Shown: positions 1 through 7,831, numbered from the stretch's first letter. The stretch is DNA of 16,420 nucleotides from Opitutales bacterium UBA7389 (GCA_002474325.1 DKNL01000089.1:1-16420), one strand, 5' to 3'. Made by a program: numbers and translations. Notes: generated by a model from the letters alone, not told the origin.

Positions 1-722
1 CCTTGGCAGCAAAAGCCCTCGGGAAAGAAAACGTCTTAGGTGTCGGTCTGCCTTCCGCCATCTCGTCAGAACACAGTAAGAACGATGCTCGCGATTTGGC
101 AGCGAATCTGGAAATCGACTTTCACATGGTCCCTATTTCCGATATCGTCAACGCTTCCGAAGCGGCCCTGGCTCCTCTAATGGCAGAAAGGGAGAAAGAC
201 GTAACCGAAGAAAACGTACAAGCTCGGGCTCGAGGTCTCTTGCTGATGGCATTGTCCAATAAATATGGGGCTCTACTGTTGACGACCGGAAACAAGAGCG
301 AGCTTTCCGTCGGCTATTGCACGCTCTATGGCGACATGTGCGGCGGGCTCGCCGTGATTTCTGACCTGCCTAAAGTCAAAGTCTTCGAGCTCGCTCGGCA
401 TATGAATCGAGACGGAGAGATCATACCCATCAATACGATCGAAAAACCGCCTTCCGCTGAACTTCGACCGGACCAGAAAGACGAAGACAGCCTTCCGCCT
501 TACGATGTGCTCGACGGGATTTTAAAAGCCTATGTCGAAGAAGGAAAGTCAGCTGATGATATCGTCGCTCTCGGCTATGAACCTGGCATCGTCAAAGATA
601 TCCTACGCAAAGTTGACCTCAATGAGTACAAGCGCAAGCAAGCAGCGCCGGGCTTAAAACTAACTCCGCTGGCCTTTGGAGTTGGTCGACGCATACCCAT
701 CGTCCAACGCTATGTATCCTAG
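1..722 (+). CDS. nadE: Glutamine-dependent NAD+ synthetase, C-terminal part (5' end outside window)
   Basis: This is the synthetase domain of an ATP-dependent NAD+ synthetase. The enzyme amidates deamido-NAD+ to NAD+, the last step of NAD biosynthesis in the cytosol. About 239 residues are visible. The motif TTGNKSELSVGYCTLYGDM (about residues 94-112 of the visible part) is the family signature around the ATP and deamido-NAD sites. It is followed by GGLAVISDLPKVKVFEL and by PPSAELRPDQKDEDSLPPYD. The end GLKLTPLAFGVGRRIPIVQR matches the C-terminus of the longer, two-domain, glutamine-hydrolysing form, so an N-terminal nitrilase-type amidase domain probably lies upstream, outside the window. 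The N-terminal SGGxDS P-loop is also outside. The reading frame is open to the window edge, so the TTG at 3-5 is not a real start. Stop TAG is at 720-722. The gap of 231 bases to hemL argues against tight coupling. Confidence 0.93.
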   Translation, partial: LAAKALGKENVLGVGLPSAISSEHSKNDARDLAANLEIDFHMVPISDIVNASEAALAPLMAEREKDVTEENVQARARGLLLMALSNKYGALLLTTGNKSELSVGYCTLYGDMCGGLAVISDLPKVKVFELARHMNRDGEIIPINTIEKPPSAELRPDQKDEDSLPPYDVLDGILKAYVEEGKSADDIVALGYEPGIVKDILRKVDLNEYKRKQAAPGLKLTPLAFGVGRRIPIVQRYVS

Positions 723-763
723 ATTGACTACAAGAGTCCTGAATGGAGCACCCTCATTTGTAA

Positions 764-784
764 GGCTGCCGCTTCCGGCGTGCC
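764..784 (+). terminator. Possible weak hairpin terminator after nadE
   Basis: GGC then GCCG-CTTC-CGGC then GCC form a short GC-rich stem-loop 42 bases after the nadE stop, with a small asymmetric bulge (T on one side, GT on the other). A T-rich stretch (ATTAAATTTTT, about 791-801) follows only after several non-T bases, so this is not a canonical intrinsic terminator. It could be chance. No convincing -35/-10 pair was found for hemL in the rest of the gap; TATACT at 852-857 has no matching -35 element. Confidence 0.25.
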
Positions 785-953
785 ACGACTATTAAATTTT
801 TCACCTGATCGGCTCTTCACAAGCGAAGCCCCAACGATCATCGACTTGCTGTATACTTTCTACAGTACCAAATGTATTTAAAGCAGTGAACAAAAGGGTT
901 TGAACCAAGAAACTTGAGAACTAGCCCTAGACACTTTATCACCTTCCACCATA

Positions 954-2231
954 ATGACTACTTCATCCGAACTTTTTGAACGTGCCAAGGAACTGATTCC
1001 TGGCGGCGTCAATTCACCTGTTCGAGCCTTCCGTTCAGTCGGGGGCACTCCCTTCTTCACCAAGCGGGCCAACGGAGCCACTTTAACGACCGCGGATGAT
1101 CGGGAACTCATCGATTTCGTCTGTACCTGGGGACCTGCCATCCACGGACATAATAACGAAATAATCCGCGAAGCCGTAGCTAAAGCCCTCGATAGCGGCA
1201 CCAGCTTTGGCACGCCAAATCCTTATGAGATCACTATGGCAGAGCTAATAATCGAAATGGTTCCCTCCATCGAAAAGGTGCGGATGGTGAATAGCGGTAC
1301 CGAGGCCACGATGACGGCCATTCGTTTAGCTCGTGGCTATACGCAGCGAAACAAGATCATCAAATTCGAAGGCTGCTACCACGGACACGCTGACTCGCTA
1401 CTCATCAAAGCTGGCTCCGGGGCACTGACTTTTGGCAATCCGGACAGTGCTGGCGTACCTGAAGGCTTCGCCCGCGAGACCATCGTTCTCCCATTCAACG
1501 ATCTTGGAGCCGTCCAAGACGTATTTGATACTTGTGGCGACGACATAGCTGGCATCATCCTCGAACCTTACCCCGCCAATGTCGGCTTGATTTTTCCAAA
1601 AGATGGTTATCTCCAAGGCCTAAGGGATCTGTGCTCGAAAAACGGATCGGTCCTCATATTCGACGAAGTCATGACGGGATTCCGCGTATCCGCAGGAGGT
1701 GTTCAAACGAAGGAGGGAATCACTCCTGATCTAACAACTCTGGGTAAGATCATCGGAGGCGGACTTCCCGTAGGCGCTCTCGGAGGCAAAGCCGAAATAA
1801 TGGATCACTTGGCTCCTGAAGGACCGGTTTACCAAGCGGGGACCCTTAGTGGCAACCCGCTCGCCATGGCTGCGGGAATTGCGGCTCTTGAACTTCTCAA
1901 GGACGGTACCGCATACGATCGCCTTGATCACCTGGGCGTTCAGGTTCGGGAAGCTATTCAGTCTGCTGTCAATGAAACGGGCATTCCTGCCCAGATCCCC
2001 CAGGTGGGCTCCATGTTTTGCCTTTATTTTACCGATACGCCAGTAAAGGACTTGGAAGACGCTTCGAACACCGATACCGAACGTTTCAATAGCTATTTCC
2101 ACAAGTGCCTAGATTTGGGCGTCTATATTCCCCCATCTAAATACGAAGGAAACTTCATTTCCACGGCCCACGAAAATGCATCAATCGCAAGAGCCTGCGA
2201 AGTATTCGCCGAAGCGCTTCGATCGATGTAG
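954..2231 (+). CDS. hemL: Glutamate-1-semialdehyde 2,1-aminomutase
   Basis: This PLP enzyme converts glutamate-1-semialdehyde to 5-aminolevulinate in the C5 pathway of heme and other tetrapyrroles, in the cytosol. The protein has 425 residues, the usual family length. The N-terminus ELFERAKELIPGGVNSPVRA is the hallmark of the family. MVNSGTEATM (111-120) binds the PLP phosphate, YHGHAD is at 142-147, FDEVMTGFR at 236-244 contains the Asp237 that contacts the pyridine nitrogen, and Lys265 in TTLGKIIGGG is the Schiff-base lysine. QAGTLSGNPLAMAAG (294-308) completes the active site. This is a class III aminotransferase fold working as a dimer. The ATG at 954 fits the family N-terminus although no Shine-Dalgarno site precedes it. 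The gene is convergent with tatC; no other heme gene is in the window. GsaB-like paralogs exist, but the N-terminus and motifs fit HemL. Confidence 0.97.
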   Translation: MTTSSELFERAKELIPGGVNSPVRAFRSVGGTPFFTKRANGATLTTADDRELIDFVCTWGPAIHGHNNEIIREAVAKALDSGTSFGTPNPYEITMAELIIEMVPSIEKVRMVNSGTEATMTAIRLARGYTQRNKIIKFEGCYHGHADSLLIKAGSGALTFGNPDSAGVPEGFARETIVLPFNDLGAVQDVFDTCGDDIAGIILEPYPANVGLIFPKDGYLQGLRDLCSKNGSVLIFDEVMTGFRVSAGGVQTKEGITPDLTTLGKIIGGGLPVGALGGKAEIMDHLAPEGPVYQAGTLSGNPLAMAAGIAALELLKDGTAYDRLDHLGVQVREAIQSAVNETGIPAQIPQVGSMFCLYFTDTPVKDLEDASNTDTERFNSYFHKCLDLGVYIPPSKYEGNFISTAHENASIARACEVFAEALRSM

Positions 2232-2278
2232 GGAATTCTAATCGAACGCCCATGGCATATAAATCGGAAGCCCTCGAA

Positions 2279-2358
2279 GGTAGGAGCGGTCTCCGAGCGA
2301 CGATATTGTATCTTCGAAAAACTATCGCTCAATGGCAGCTCGGAGATCGGCCGCTACC
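2279..2358. repeat. REP-like inverted repeat pair between hemL and tatC
   Basis: The arm GGTAGGAGCGGTCTCCGAGC at 2279-2298 has a near-identical inverted copy at 2338-2358, which reads GGTAGCGGCCGATCTCCGAGC (20 bases) plus one indel on the other strand. The inner CGATA (2301-2305) also pairs with TATCG (2323-2327). Each arm starts with GTAG and contains its own small palindrome (GGAG-CGGT-CTCC at 2283-2294). A GTAG head followed by a short palindrome, in inverted pairs between genes, is the layout of REP elements mobilised by RAYT (IS200/IS605-like TnpA_REP) transposases. It sits in a convergent gap, the usual place for such elements. Only this copy is in the window, so family membership is inferred. 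It could also help end both transcripts. Confidence 0.55.
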
Positions 2359-2401
2359 GATTTAAAAACCGTAGGTCGACTCGATCCTCCAGATTCTAAG
2401 A

Positions 2402-2426
2402 ACGGAGGACTGAGCCAGTCCTCCGT
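2402..2426. other. Perfect 11-bp hairpin in the hemL/tatC convergent gap
   Basis: ACGGAGGACTG and CAGTCCTCCGT are perfect inverted repeats around a 3-base AGC spacer. Another GATCCTCC lies just upstream (about 2382-2389) and could compete for the GGAGGA arm. No T-tract follows on either strand, so it is not a canonical intrinsic terminator. Its position about 55 bases past the tatC stop and 170 bases past the hemL stop makes a two-way transcript-end or mRNA-stabilising structure likely. It may instead be a second repeat family. A smaller palindrome, GCGATC-GTC-GATCGC, lies next to it at 2449-2463. Confidence 0.5.
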
Positions 2427-2481
2427 ACCAAAGCATAAAATTGCAGATGCGATCGTCGATCGCGTTGCCTCTCAACGCCTA

Positions 2482-3324
2482 TTAATCATCCCATTCACTC
2501 TCGAGCTTCTCGGCCTTGGCATCGTGCTTCTTCTTCAAAAATACGGACGCGATGATCGAAAGCTCATACAGAATCCACAAAGGTCCAGCCAGGGCTAGCT
2601 GGGTAATCGGCTCCGGTGGAGTTAGAATCGCAGCGAGGATGACAATAGAAAGGACGATGTAACGCCGGTACTGCCTGAGCTGTTCCGGCGTAACGACTCC
2701 AATGGTTACCAAAACGATAATCGCCAAGGGCATCTGAAATGCGATCCCTAGCCCCAATATGGTGAATGTGAGGAACCCAAAATAATTGCTCGTAGTCCAC
2801 AGCATCTGGAACCCCAACAGTTGGTTGAACCAAATGACCGCAGTGATCGTTCGGGGCAGCAATATGTAATAACCGAATGTGCAACCCAAGAGGAAGAGAA
2901 AGAGGACAGATAATGAACCGGGAACAAGAATCCTCTTTTCCCGTACCGTTAAGGCCGGAGCCAGAAAGCGGCCCAGGTAGTATATAAAAAATGGGGACGC
3001 TACCATGAGGCCGATGATCACTCCGATCAGAAGCATGGCAATAAACACCCCAGTGACGTTGTAGGTCGTCAAGCCCCCAAAAACGACCATCCGTTCGGCT
3101 TCCGACAAGTGGGAATAATTCGCTTCTAACGGAGCCAGCAGGATGTCCTTAACATCCACGATGAAAATCATGGAGGCAACAAACGCTATCGTGAAGGCCC
3201 CGATGGGCTTGAGCAGAGACCAACGAAGCTCCTCCAAATGCTCCAGAAACCCCATGTGCTTAGGATCCCCAGCCCATTCTGGCGCATCATCGTCAGCTTC
3301 GTGAAATGGCTCTATTTCGCTCAT
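2482..3324 (-). CDS. tatC: Sec-independent (twin-arginine) protein translocase subunit TatC
   Basis: TatC is the polytopic inner-membrane receptor of the twin-arginine pathway. It recognises RR signal peptides and, with TatA/TatB-type subunits, exports folded proteins. The 280-residue protein has a charged acidic N-terminus, the cytosolic motif GFLEHLEELR (25-34) that contacts the twin arginines, and about six membrane segments (roughly 42-57, 92-117, 135-156, 182-208, 222-239, 240-262). SPFFIYYLGRF (110-120) and the conserved Glu129 in TVREKR match the signal-binding region. LGIAFQMP (192-199) and ITQLALAGPLWILYE complete the family pattern. Odd point: Gln197 stands where most TatC proteins, including those of E. 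coli and Aquifex, have a buried Glu. The tail is Lys-rich. The start ATG at 3322-3324 is favoured over Met24, as it keeps a typical N-terminal tail. No tatA/tatB is adjacent. The gene is divergent from ppdK, with a 226-base shared upstream region. Confidence 0.96.
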   Translation of the reverse strand: MSEIEPFHEADDDAPEWAGDPKHMGFLEHLEELRWSLLKPIGAFTIAFVASMIFIVDVKDILLAPLEANYSHLSEAERMVVFGGLTTYNVTGVFIAMLLIGVIIGLMVASPFFIYYLGRFLAPALTVREKRILVPGSLSVLFLFLLGCTFGYYILLPRTITAVIWFNQLLGFQMLWTTSNYFGFLTFTILGLGIAFQMPLAIIVLVTIGVVTPEQLRQYRRYIVLSIVILAAILTPPEPITQLALAGPLWILYELSIIASVFLKKKHDAKAEKLESEWDD

Positions 3325-3550
3325 TCAGATTCTCAAACCCCGTTACATGAACAACTGATTCCTCACGGGCAACTCCATTTTACTGTCCTGAAACTGCTAA
3401 ACAACCCGCCTGAAGCGCTTAATCTCTGCCTGGTGATCAATCCCATTGACAGATGGAGATCAGTTCTTAAGAGGGACCCTTTTCTTAGAGGAGAAGGTTA
3501 CACAAACACACTCTCCTCATTCATCGCAAATCCAAATTAGTTCAATAAGG

Positions 3551-6310
3551 ATGCCATCCAAAACCACTGCGAAAAAAGCGAAGAAGACGGTGCGCAAGCG
3601 CACTTCTAGAGCCATAAAATACGTTTACTCGTTCGGCAAGAAGACCGACGGGAACGCTAAAATGAAGGAGTTGCTTGGCGGTAAAGGCGCCAATCTAGCT
3701 GAAATGGCTGCCATCGGCCTTCCAGTGCCGGGCGGTTTCACCATTACAACCGAGGTTTGCACAGCCTACTATGACAATGGTCGTAAATACCCAACTGAGC
3801 TGAAAAGCCAGGTGGAAAAGGCCATTAAGACGGTTGAACGTGAGTGCGGCAAAAAGTTTGGCGAGCCTAAGAATCCGCTTCTTTTCTCGGTACGATCCGG
3901 GGCTCGCGAGTCCATGCCCGGGATGATGGATACGATTCTAAATCTTGGGCTAAATGACAAGACAGTCGCCGGACTAGCCAAGCTTACCGGCAATGGGCGC
4001 TTCGCTTACGACTGCTATCGCCGATTCATTCAAATGTACGGCGACGTCGTAATGGGAGTTCAATCACGCAATGAACTCGAACCCGAGCCATTCGAGCAAG
4101 TATTGGAAGAGGTTAAGAAAGAGGTTGGCGTCGAAATCGATTCGGACTTGACCGAGGAAAACAACAAAGAGGTCATACGCCGCTTCCAGAAACTCATTAA
4201 GGATCGCACCGGAGGAGAGTTTCCACAAGACGTCCACAAGCAACTCGACGGCGCAGTAGGAGCGGTTTTCAATTCCTGGCAAAACGAGCGAGCTATCCTC
4301 TATCGCCAAAAGTACGGCATCCCAGCCGAATGGGGAACCGCCGTTAACGTACAGCTAATGGTATTCGGAAACATGGGAGAAACTTCCGGCACAGGTGTTG
4401 CTTTCACTCGCGACCCAGCCAACGGAGAGAATGTATTCTATGGCGAATATCTGATCAATGCCCAGGGCGAAGACGTTGTCGCCGGAGTACGCACACCCCA
4501 TCCTATCGCTCAGCTCGAGCAGGATATGCCGAAGTCTTTCAAAGAGCTTAGCGCGGTTCGAAAGAAATTGGAAAAGCATTTTGGCGACGTACAAGATTTC
4601 GAGTTCACCGTCGAAGACGGCACTCTGTACATGTTGCAAACGCGAAACGGAAAACGTACCGGTCTTGCAGCTGTACGTATCGCCGTCGAAATGACGAAAC
4701 AGCGACTGATGAATCAGAAGACTGCGGTAACAAAGATCCCAGCCGACCAGATTTCTAGTTTGCTGGTTCCTATCTTCGACACCGCTTCCATCAAGAAAGC
4801 AACCCTGATGGCAACCGGCCTGCCGGCAGGTCCGGGCGCTGCTTCTGGAAAGATCGTCTTCAACGCGGCAGACGCCGAAAAGGAAGTAGCCAAGGGCAAT
4901 TCCGTTGTTCTTTGCCGTGAAGAAACATCGCCTGAAGATCTGCGAGGAATGATCGCCTCTGATGGCATCCTCACCTCACGAGGCGGGGTTTCCTCGCACG
5001 CGGCCCTCGTCGCTCGCCAGATGGGCAAGGTTTGCATCTGCGGGGCTTCAGACATCGATATCAACTACGCGAATCGCACGTTGTCCGCTGGCAAAATCGT
5101 GCTGGACGAAGGGGATTACATCTCCATCGACGGCACAACCGGCCAGATTTTCGCAGGTCACGTGGAAACCGCTCCATCCGAAGTCTCCCAAGTGTTGGCG
5201 GGCAAGATGAAGGCGGAAAAGAGCTACACATACCAGCTCTTTAACCAAGTAATGAAGTGGGCCGACAATTATCGCACGCTGGGCGTTCGCACCAATGCGG
5301 ATTCGCCCACGCAATCGAAAGCGGCTATCGCGCTCGGAGCCGAAGGTATCGGGCTTTGCCGTACCGAACATATGTTCTTCGAGGGCGATCGCATCACTTA
5401 CATGCGGGAGATGATCCTCGCACCTGACGAAACCGCTCGCAAAAAAGCCCTCAAGAAATTGCTGCCTTTCCAACGCAAAGACTTCAATGGATTGTTCAAA
5501 GCGATGGATGGCCGTCCGGTCACTGTTCGCCTTCTCGATCCTCCATTGCACGAGTTTCTTCCCCACGACGACGAGGCCCGTCGCTTGCTGGCCGATCATC
5601 TCGGTGTATCTGTCGACGTAGTCACCGAGCGTGTACACGCCTTGCACGAAGAAAATCCAATGCTTGGACACCGCGGTTGCCGACTCGGCATTTCCTATCC
5701 GGAAATCACGGAAATGCAGGCCAGAGCCATCTTCGAAGCAGCCGCCCAAGTGCTCAAGCTGAAGAAGAAGGTAAAGGTTAATCCGGAAATCATGATTCCT
5801 CTAGTAGGTTTCCAGGACGAGCTCGACAATCAAGTCGCGATCGTTCACCGCGTCGCCAAGGAAGTTCAGAAAGCCAAGGGTGTTAAGATCAACTACCTCG
5901 TCGGTACCATGATCGAAGTGCCACGTGCAGCGGTTACCGCGGCTGAGATCGCTAAGACCGCTCAATTCTTCAGTTTCGGAACGAACGACTTGACCCAGAC
6001 CACTCTGGGCATGAGCCGTGACGATGCTGGGAGTTTCCTCGGCAAGTACAAGGATCTCGACATTCTGCCGCAGAATCCATTCGCCACGATCGATCAGGCA
6101 GGCGTTGGATGCTTGGTTCAACAAGGCGTCGACGGCGGCAAATCCACCAACCCAAACATCAAGTTGGGAATTTGCGGTGAGCACGGCGGAGATCCCGCTT
6201 CCGTTAAGTTCTGCCATAGAGCTGGTCTAACTTACGTAAGCTGCTCACCCAACCGAATTCCTGTTGCCCGTCTAGCGGCTGCTCAAGCGGCCATCGAGGC
6301 GGAAGTATAA
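3551..6310 (+). CDS. ppdK: Pyruvate, phosphate dikinase
   Basis: The enzyme reversibly converts ATP + Pi + pyruvate to AMP + PPi + phosphoenolpyruvate in the cytosol, serving gluconeogenesis or PPi-dependent glycolysis. From the ATG at 3551 the protein has 919 residues, slightly longer than typical bacterial forms because of a Lys/Arg-rich N-terminal stretch (about 20 residues). Domain order: ATP-grasp nucleotide-binding domain (GGKGANLAEM at 43-52 to about 400), swivelling phospho-histidine domain (LTSRGGVSSHAALVAR, catalytic His483), and a C-terminal TIM-barrel PEP/pyruvate domain (EGIGLCRTEHMFF; IGTMIE-like VGTMIEVPRAA; FGTNDLTQ; catalytic Cys898 in YVSCSPNRIPVARLAAAQA). The residue two before His483 is Ser where plant and many bacterial enzymes have Thr, the known regulatory phosphosite. 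The frame stays open upstream to a TTG at 3446, but that stretch is not family-like and its TTGACA resembles a -35 box. Divergent from tatC. Confidence 0.96.
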   Translation: MPSKTTAKKAKKTVRKRTSRAIKYVYSFGKKTDGNAKMKELLGGKGANLAEMAAIGLPVPGGFTITTEVCTAYYDNGRKYPTELKSQVEKAIKTVERECGKKFGEPKNPLLFSVRSGARESMPGMMDTILNLGLNDKTVAGLAKLTGNGRFAYDCYRRFIQMYGDVVMGVQSRNELEPEPFEQVLEEVKKEVGVEIDSDLTEENNKEVIRRFQKLIKDRTGGEFPQDVHKQLDGAVGAVFNSWQNERAILYRQKYGIPAEWGTAVNVQLMVFGNMGETSGTGVAFTRDPANGENVFYGEYLINAQGEDVVAGVRTPHPIAQLEQDMPKSFKELSAVRKKLEKHFGDVQDFEFTVEDGTLYMLQTRNGKRTGLAAVRIAVEMTKQRLMNQKTAVTKIPADQISSLLVPIFDTASIKKATLMATGLPAGPGAASGKIVFNAADAEKEVAKGNSVVLCREETSPEDLRGMIASDGILTSRGGVSSHAALVARQMGKVCICGASDIDINYANRTLSAGKIVLDEGDYISIDGTTGQIFAGHVETAPSEVSQVLAGKMKAEKSYTYQLFNQVMKWADNYRTLGVRTNADSPTQSKAAIALGAEGIGLCRTEHMFFEGDRITYMREMILAPDETARKKALKKLLPFQRKDFNGLFKAMDGRPVTVRLLDPPLHEFLPHDDEARRLLADHLGVSVDVVTERVHALHEENPMLGHRGCRLGISYPEITEMQARAIFEAAAQVLKLKKKVKVNPEIMIPLVGFQDELDNQVAIVHRVAKEVQKAKGVKINYLVGTMIEVPRAAVTAAEIAKTAQFFSFGTNDLTQTTLGMSRDDAGSFLGKYKDLDILPQNPFATIDQAGVGCLVQQGVDGGKSTNPNIKLGICGEHGGDPASVKFCHRAGLTYVSCSPNRIPVARLAAAQAAIEAEV

Positions 6311-6345
6311 GCATTTGCGTTTCTCGCAACTAAATTTAACCGAAG

Positions 6346-6379
6346 CGCCCTGCTCTCGATCACGGGAGCGGGGCGTTTT
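6346..6379 (+). terminator. Rho-independent terminator after ppdK
   Basis: CGCCCTGCTCTC pairs with GGGAGCGGGGCG (12 bp including two G-T wobbles) around the loop GATCAC, and is followed directly by TTTT (6376-6379). It begins 36 bases after the ppdK stop and ends 28 bases before the hflX start. This is the clearest intrinsic terminator in the window. It implies that hflX is transcribed largely from its own promoter or by read-through. Confidence 0.88.
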
Positions 6380-6407
6380 CGTAAGCCCGAATCGGCTGTA
6401 ATTAGCT

Positions 6408-7685
6408 GTGTTTGATCTCGAAGAAAATCGGCAAAAGGTCCAAAGGGCCTTGCTTGTGGGTATTCAGCAAACTGACATTACGCGTCAGGAAACTGAATAT
6501 CTGCTCGATGAGTTAGCGGAACTGACCACGAATTTGGATATTCCAATCGTCGATTGCATGATCGTGAAGCTTCGCAAGCCATCACCCCCATTCCTCGTCG
6601 GAAAAGGAAAGCGGGAAGAGATTATCAACCTGATTCAGGAAAAGAATATCGATGTCATTATCTTCGATGAAGAGCTCACTCCAGCTCAACAACGAAATTG
6701 GGAGCGAGAAGCGAAAATCTGCGTCATCGATCGCCAGGAGGTGATCATCGACATCTTTTCCGAGCGAGCCCAAACCAAAGAAGCCGTTCTACAAGTGGCT
6801 TTGGCCCGAATGGAATACTCCCTGCCCCGACTTACTCGGGCGTGGACTCACCTTAGCCGACAGCGAGGCGGCATGACAGGCGCCCGCGGCCAAGGTGAAA
6901 CCCAACTGGAAGCCGACCGGCGTATGGTCAACGATCGCATTGCCGTCGTCAAACGGGAGCTCAAGGAGGTGATCCAGCATCGCCAAGTGCAGCGGGCTAA
7001 ACGCCTGCGAAAACCGGTGCCTACTGTATCCATAGTCGGCTATACGAACGCAGGAAAATCCTCACTGCTTAACAAACTGACCGCTTCCGAAGCGCTCGCG
7101 GAAGATAAATTGTTCGCCACATTGGATCCAACCACCCGACGCCTCGACCTTGACGAAAGTCAGCATGTACTCCTGACCGATACTGTTGGATTCGTACGAC
7201 GCCTCCCTCATCGCCTTGTCGAGGCATTCAAGGCGACTCTTGAAGAAGCCGTGGTCGCCGACTTGCTTATACACCTTATTGATATCTCCAGCTCAGAAAC
7301 TAGTATTCATATTAAAACGACTGAAGCCGTACTCTCGGAAATTGGAGCTAACGAAAATCCGAGTCTAATCGTCTTCAATAAAATTGATAAGCTGGAAACA
7401 AACGAGACACGGGAACGCTTCGAGCTATTGTATCCTGAGGCAATTTTCATCAGCGCGGAAACGGGGGGAGGTTTGGAGCTATTGAAGTCCCGTATCTCGA
7501 AATCGTTGAACGCCAGACTGTGTCCGACAAAGCTAATGATTCCCCACGATCGCTACGATGTAATTTCTCAATTGCACGCGAGTGGCGGAATCAGACACTC
7601 GAAGTCCGAAGAGGATGGCGTCCAAATTGAGGGGCTGTTCCCACCAAGCTTAAAAGGGGTTATCGAACCGTTCTTGGTTGGCTAA
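6408..7685 (+). CDS. hflX: GTPase HflX
   Basis: HflX is a ribosome-associated GTPase that binds the 50S subunit and can split stalled or stressed 70S ribosomes; it acts in the cytosol. The 425-residue length matches the family. The N-terminal HflX domain (about 1-200) carries PPFLVGKGKREEI, the FDEELTPAQQRNWE stretch, and the Gly-rich loop GGMTGARGQGETQLEADRR that leads into the coiled linker helix. The G domain shows G1 GYTNAGKSS (211-219), G3 DTVGFVRRLPHRLVEAFKATLEE starting at Asp258, G4 NKID (324-327) and G5 SAETGGG. DxxG is in its HflX form DTVG. The start is GTG at 6408-6410 with no Shine-Dalgarno site; the next in-frame ATG would cut into the conserved N-domain. In E. coli the gene sits in an hfq operon, but there is no hfq here. 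Confidence 0.96.
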   Translation: MFDLEENRQKVQRALLVGIQQTDITRQETEYLLDELAELTTNLDIPIVDCMIVKLRKPSPPFLVGKGKREEIINLIQEKNIDVIIFDEELTPAQQRNWEREAKICVIDRQEVIIDIFSERAQTKEAVLQVALARMEYSLPRLTRAWTHLSRQRGGMTGARGQGETQLEADRRMVNDRIAVVKRELKEVIQHRQVQRAKRLRKPVPTVSIVGYTNAGKSSLLNKLTASEALAEDKLFATLDPTTRRLDLDESQHVLLTDTVGFVRRLPHRLVEAFKATLEEAVVADLLIHLIDISSSETSIHIKTTEAVLSEIGANENPSLIVFNKIDKLETNETRERFELLYPEAIFISAETGGGLELLKSRISKSLNARLCPTKLMIPHDRYDVISQLHASGGIRHSKSEEDGVQIEGLFPPSLKGVIEPFLVG

Positions 7686-7723
7686 CTCCCTCTCGGTTTT
7701 AAGGTAGTGGGCGATTTCACTCT

Positions 7724-7743
7724 TTCCTTCCGTCGCGGAGGAA
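7724..7743 (+). other. Bulged hairpin downstream of hflX
   Basis: TTCC-T-TCCG pairs with CGGA-GGAA around a TCG loop (8 bp with one bulged T), starting 39 bases after the hflX stop. No T-tract follows, so termination is possible but unproven. It separates hflX from the PhoX-like gene. Confidence 0.3.
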
Positions 7744-7781
7744 CTAGGGTAAAGTTTGGTAAACATGCTCTCGAGGATGGA

Positions 7782-7796
7782 CAATTTCCGAAATTG
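7782..7796. promoter_or_regulatory. 15-bp perfect palindrome upstream of the PhoX-like gene
   Basis: CAATTTC-C-GAAATTG is a perfect 7-bp inverted repeat around one central base, ending 35 bases before the ATG at 7832. An AT-rich perfect dyad this close to a start is a typical shape for a dimeric repressor or activator site. No regulator gene is adjacent and no clear -35/-10 boxes can be assigned, so the operator role is inferred from position and symmetry only. Confidence 0.35.
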
Positions 7797-7831
7797 CCTG
7801 TCAGACTCCTTCAGTTAACAAATTACTGCAT

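Noticed and set aside
2332..2598. An 88-codon plus-strand open frame across the hemL/tatC gap.
   Set aside because: It runs through the REP-like arms and hairpins and then antisense through tatC; it has no family likeness.
3446..3474. A promoter with perfect TTGACA for ppdK.
   Set aside because: No acceptable -10 hexamer lies at 15-18 bases spacing, so it was not listed as a feature.
3446..3550. Upstream extension of ppdK to a TTG start (35 extra residues).
   Set aside because: The extra residues do not look like the family, there is no Shine-Dalgarno site at the TTG, and the TTGACA there resembles a -35 box. ATG at 3551 gives a normal N-terminus.
5048..5749. A 233-codon minus-strand frame inside ppdK.
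   Set aside because: It is fully antisense to conserved catalytic coding sequence of ppdK, and its product looks like a shadow of that frame.
7798..7815. Pho box upstream of the PhoX-like gene (CTGTCAG, then a second half-site 11 bases on).
   Set aside because: The first half matches CTGTCAT at 6 of 7 positions, but the second (CTTCAGT) matches at only about 3 of 7.
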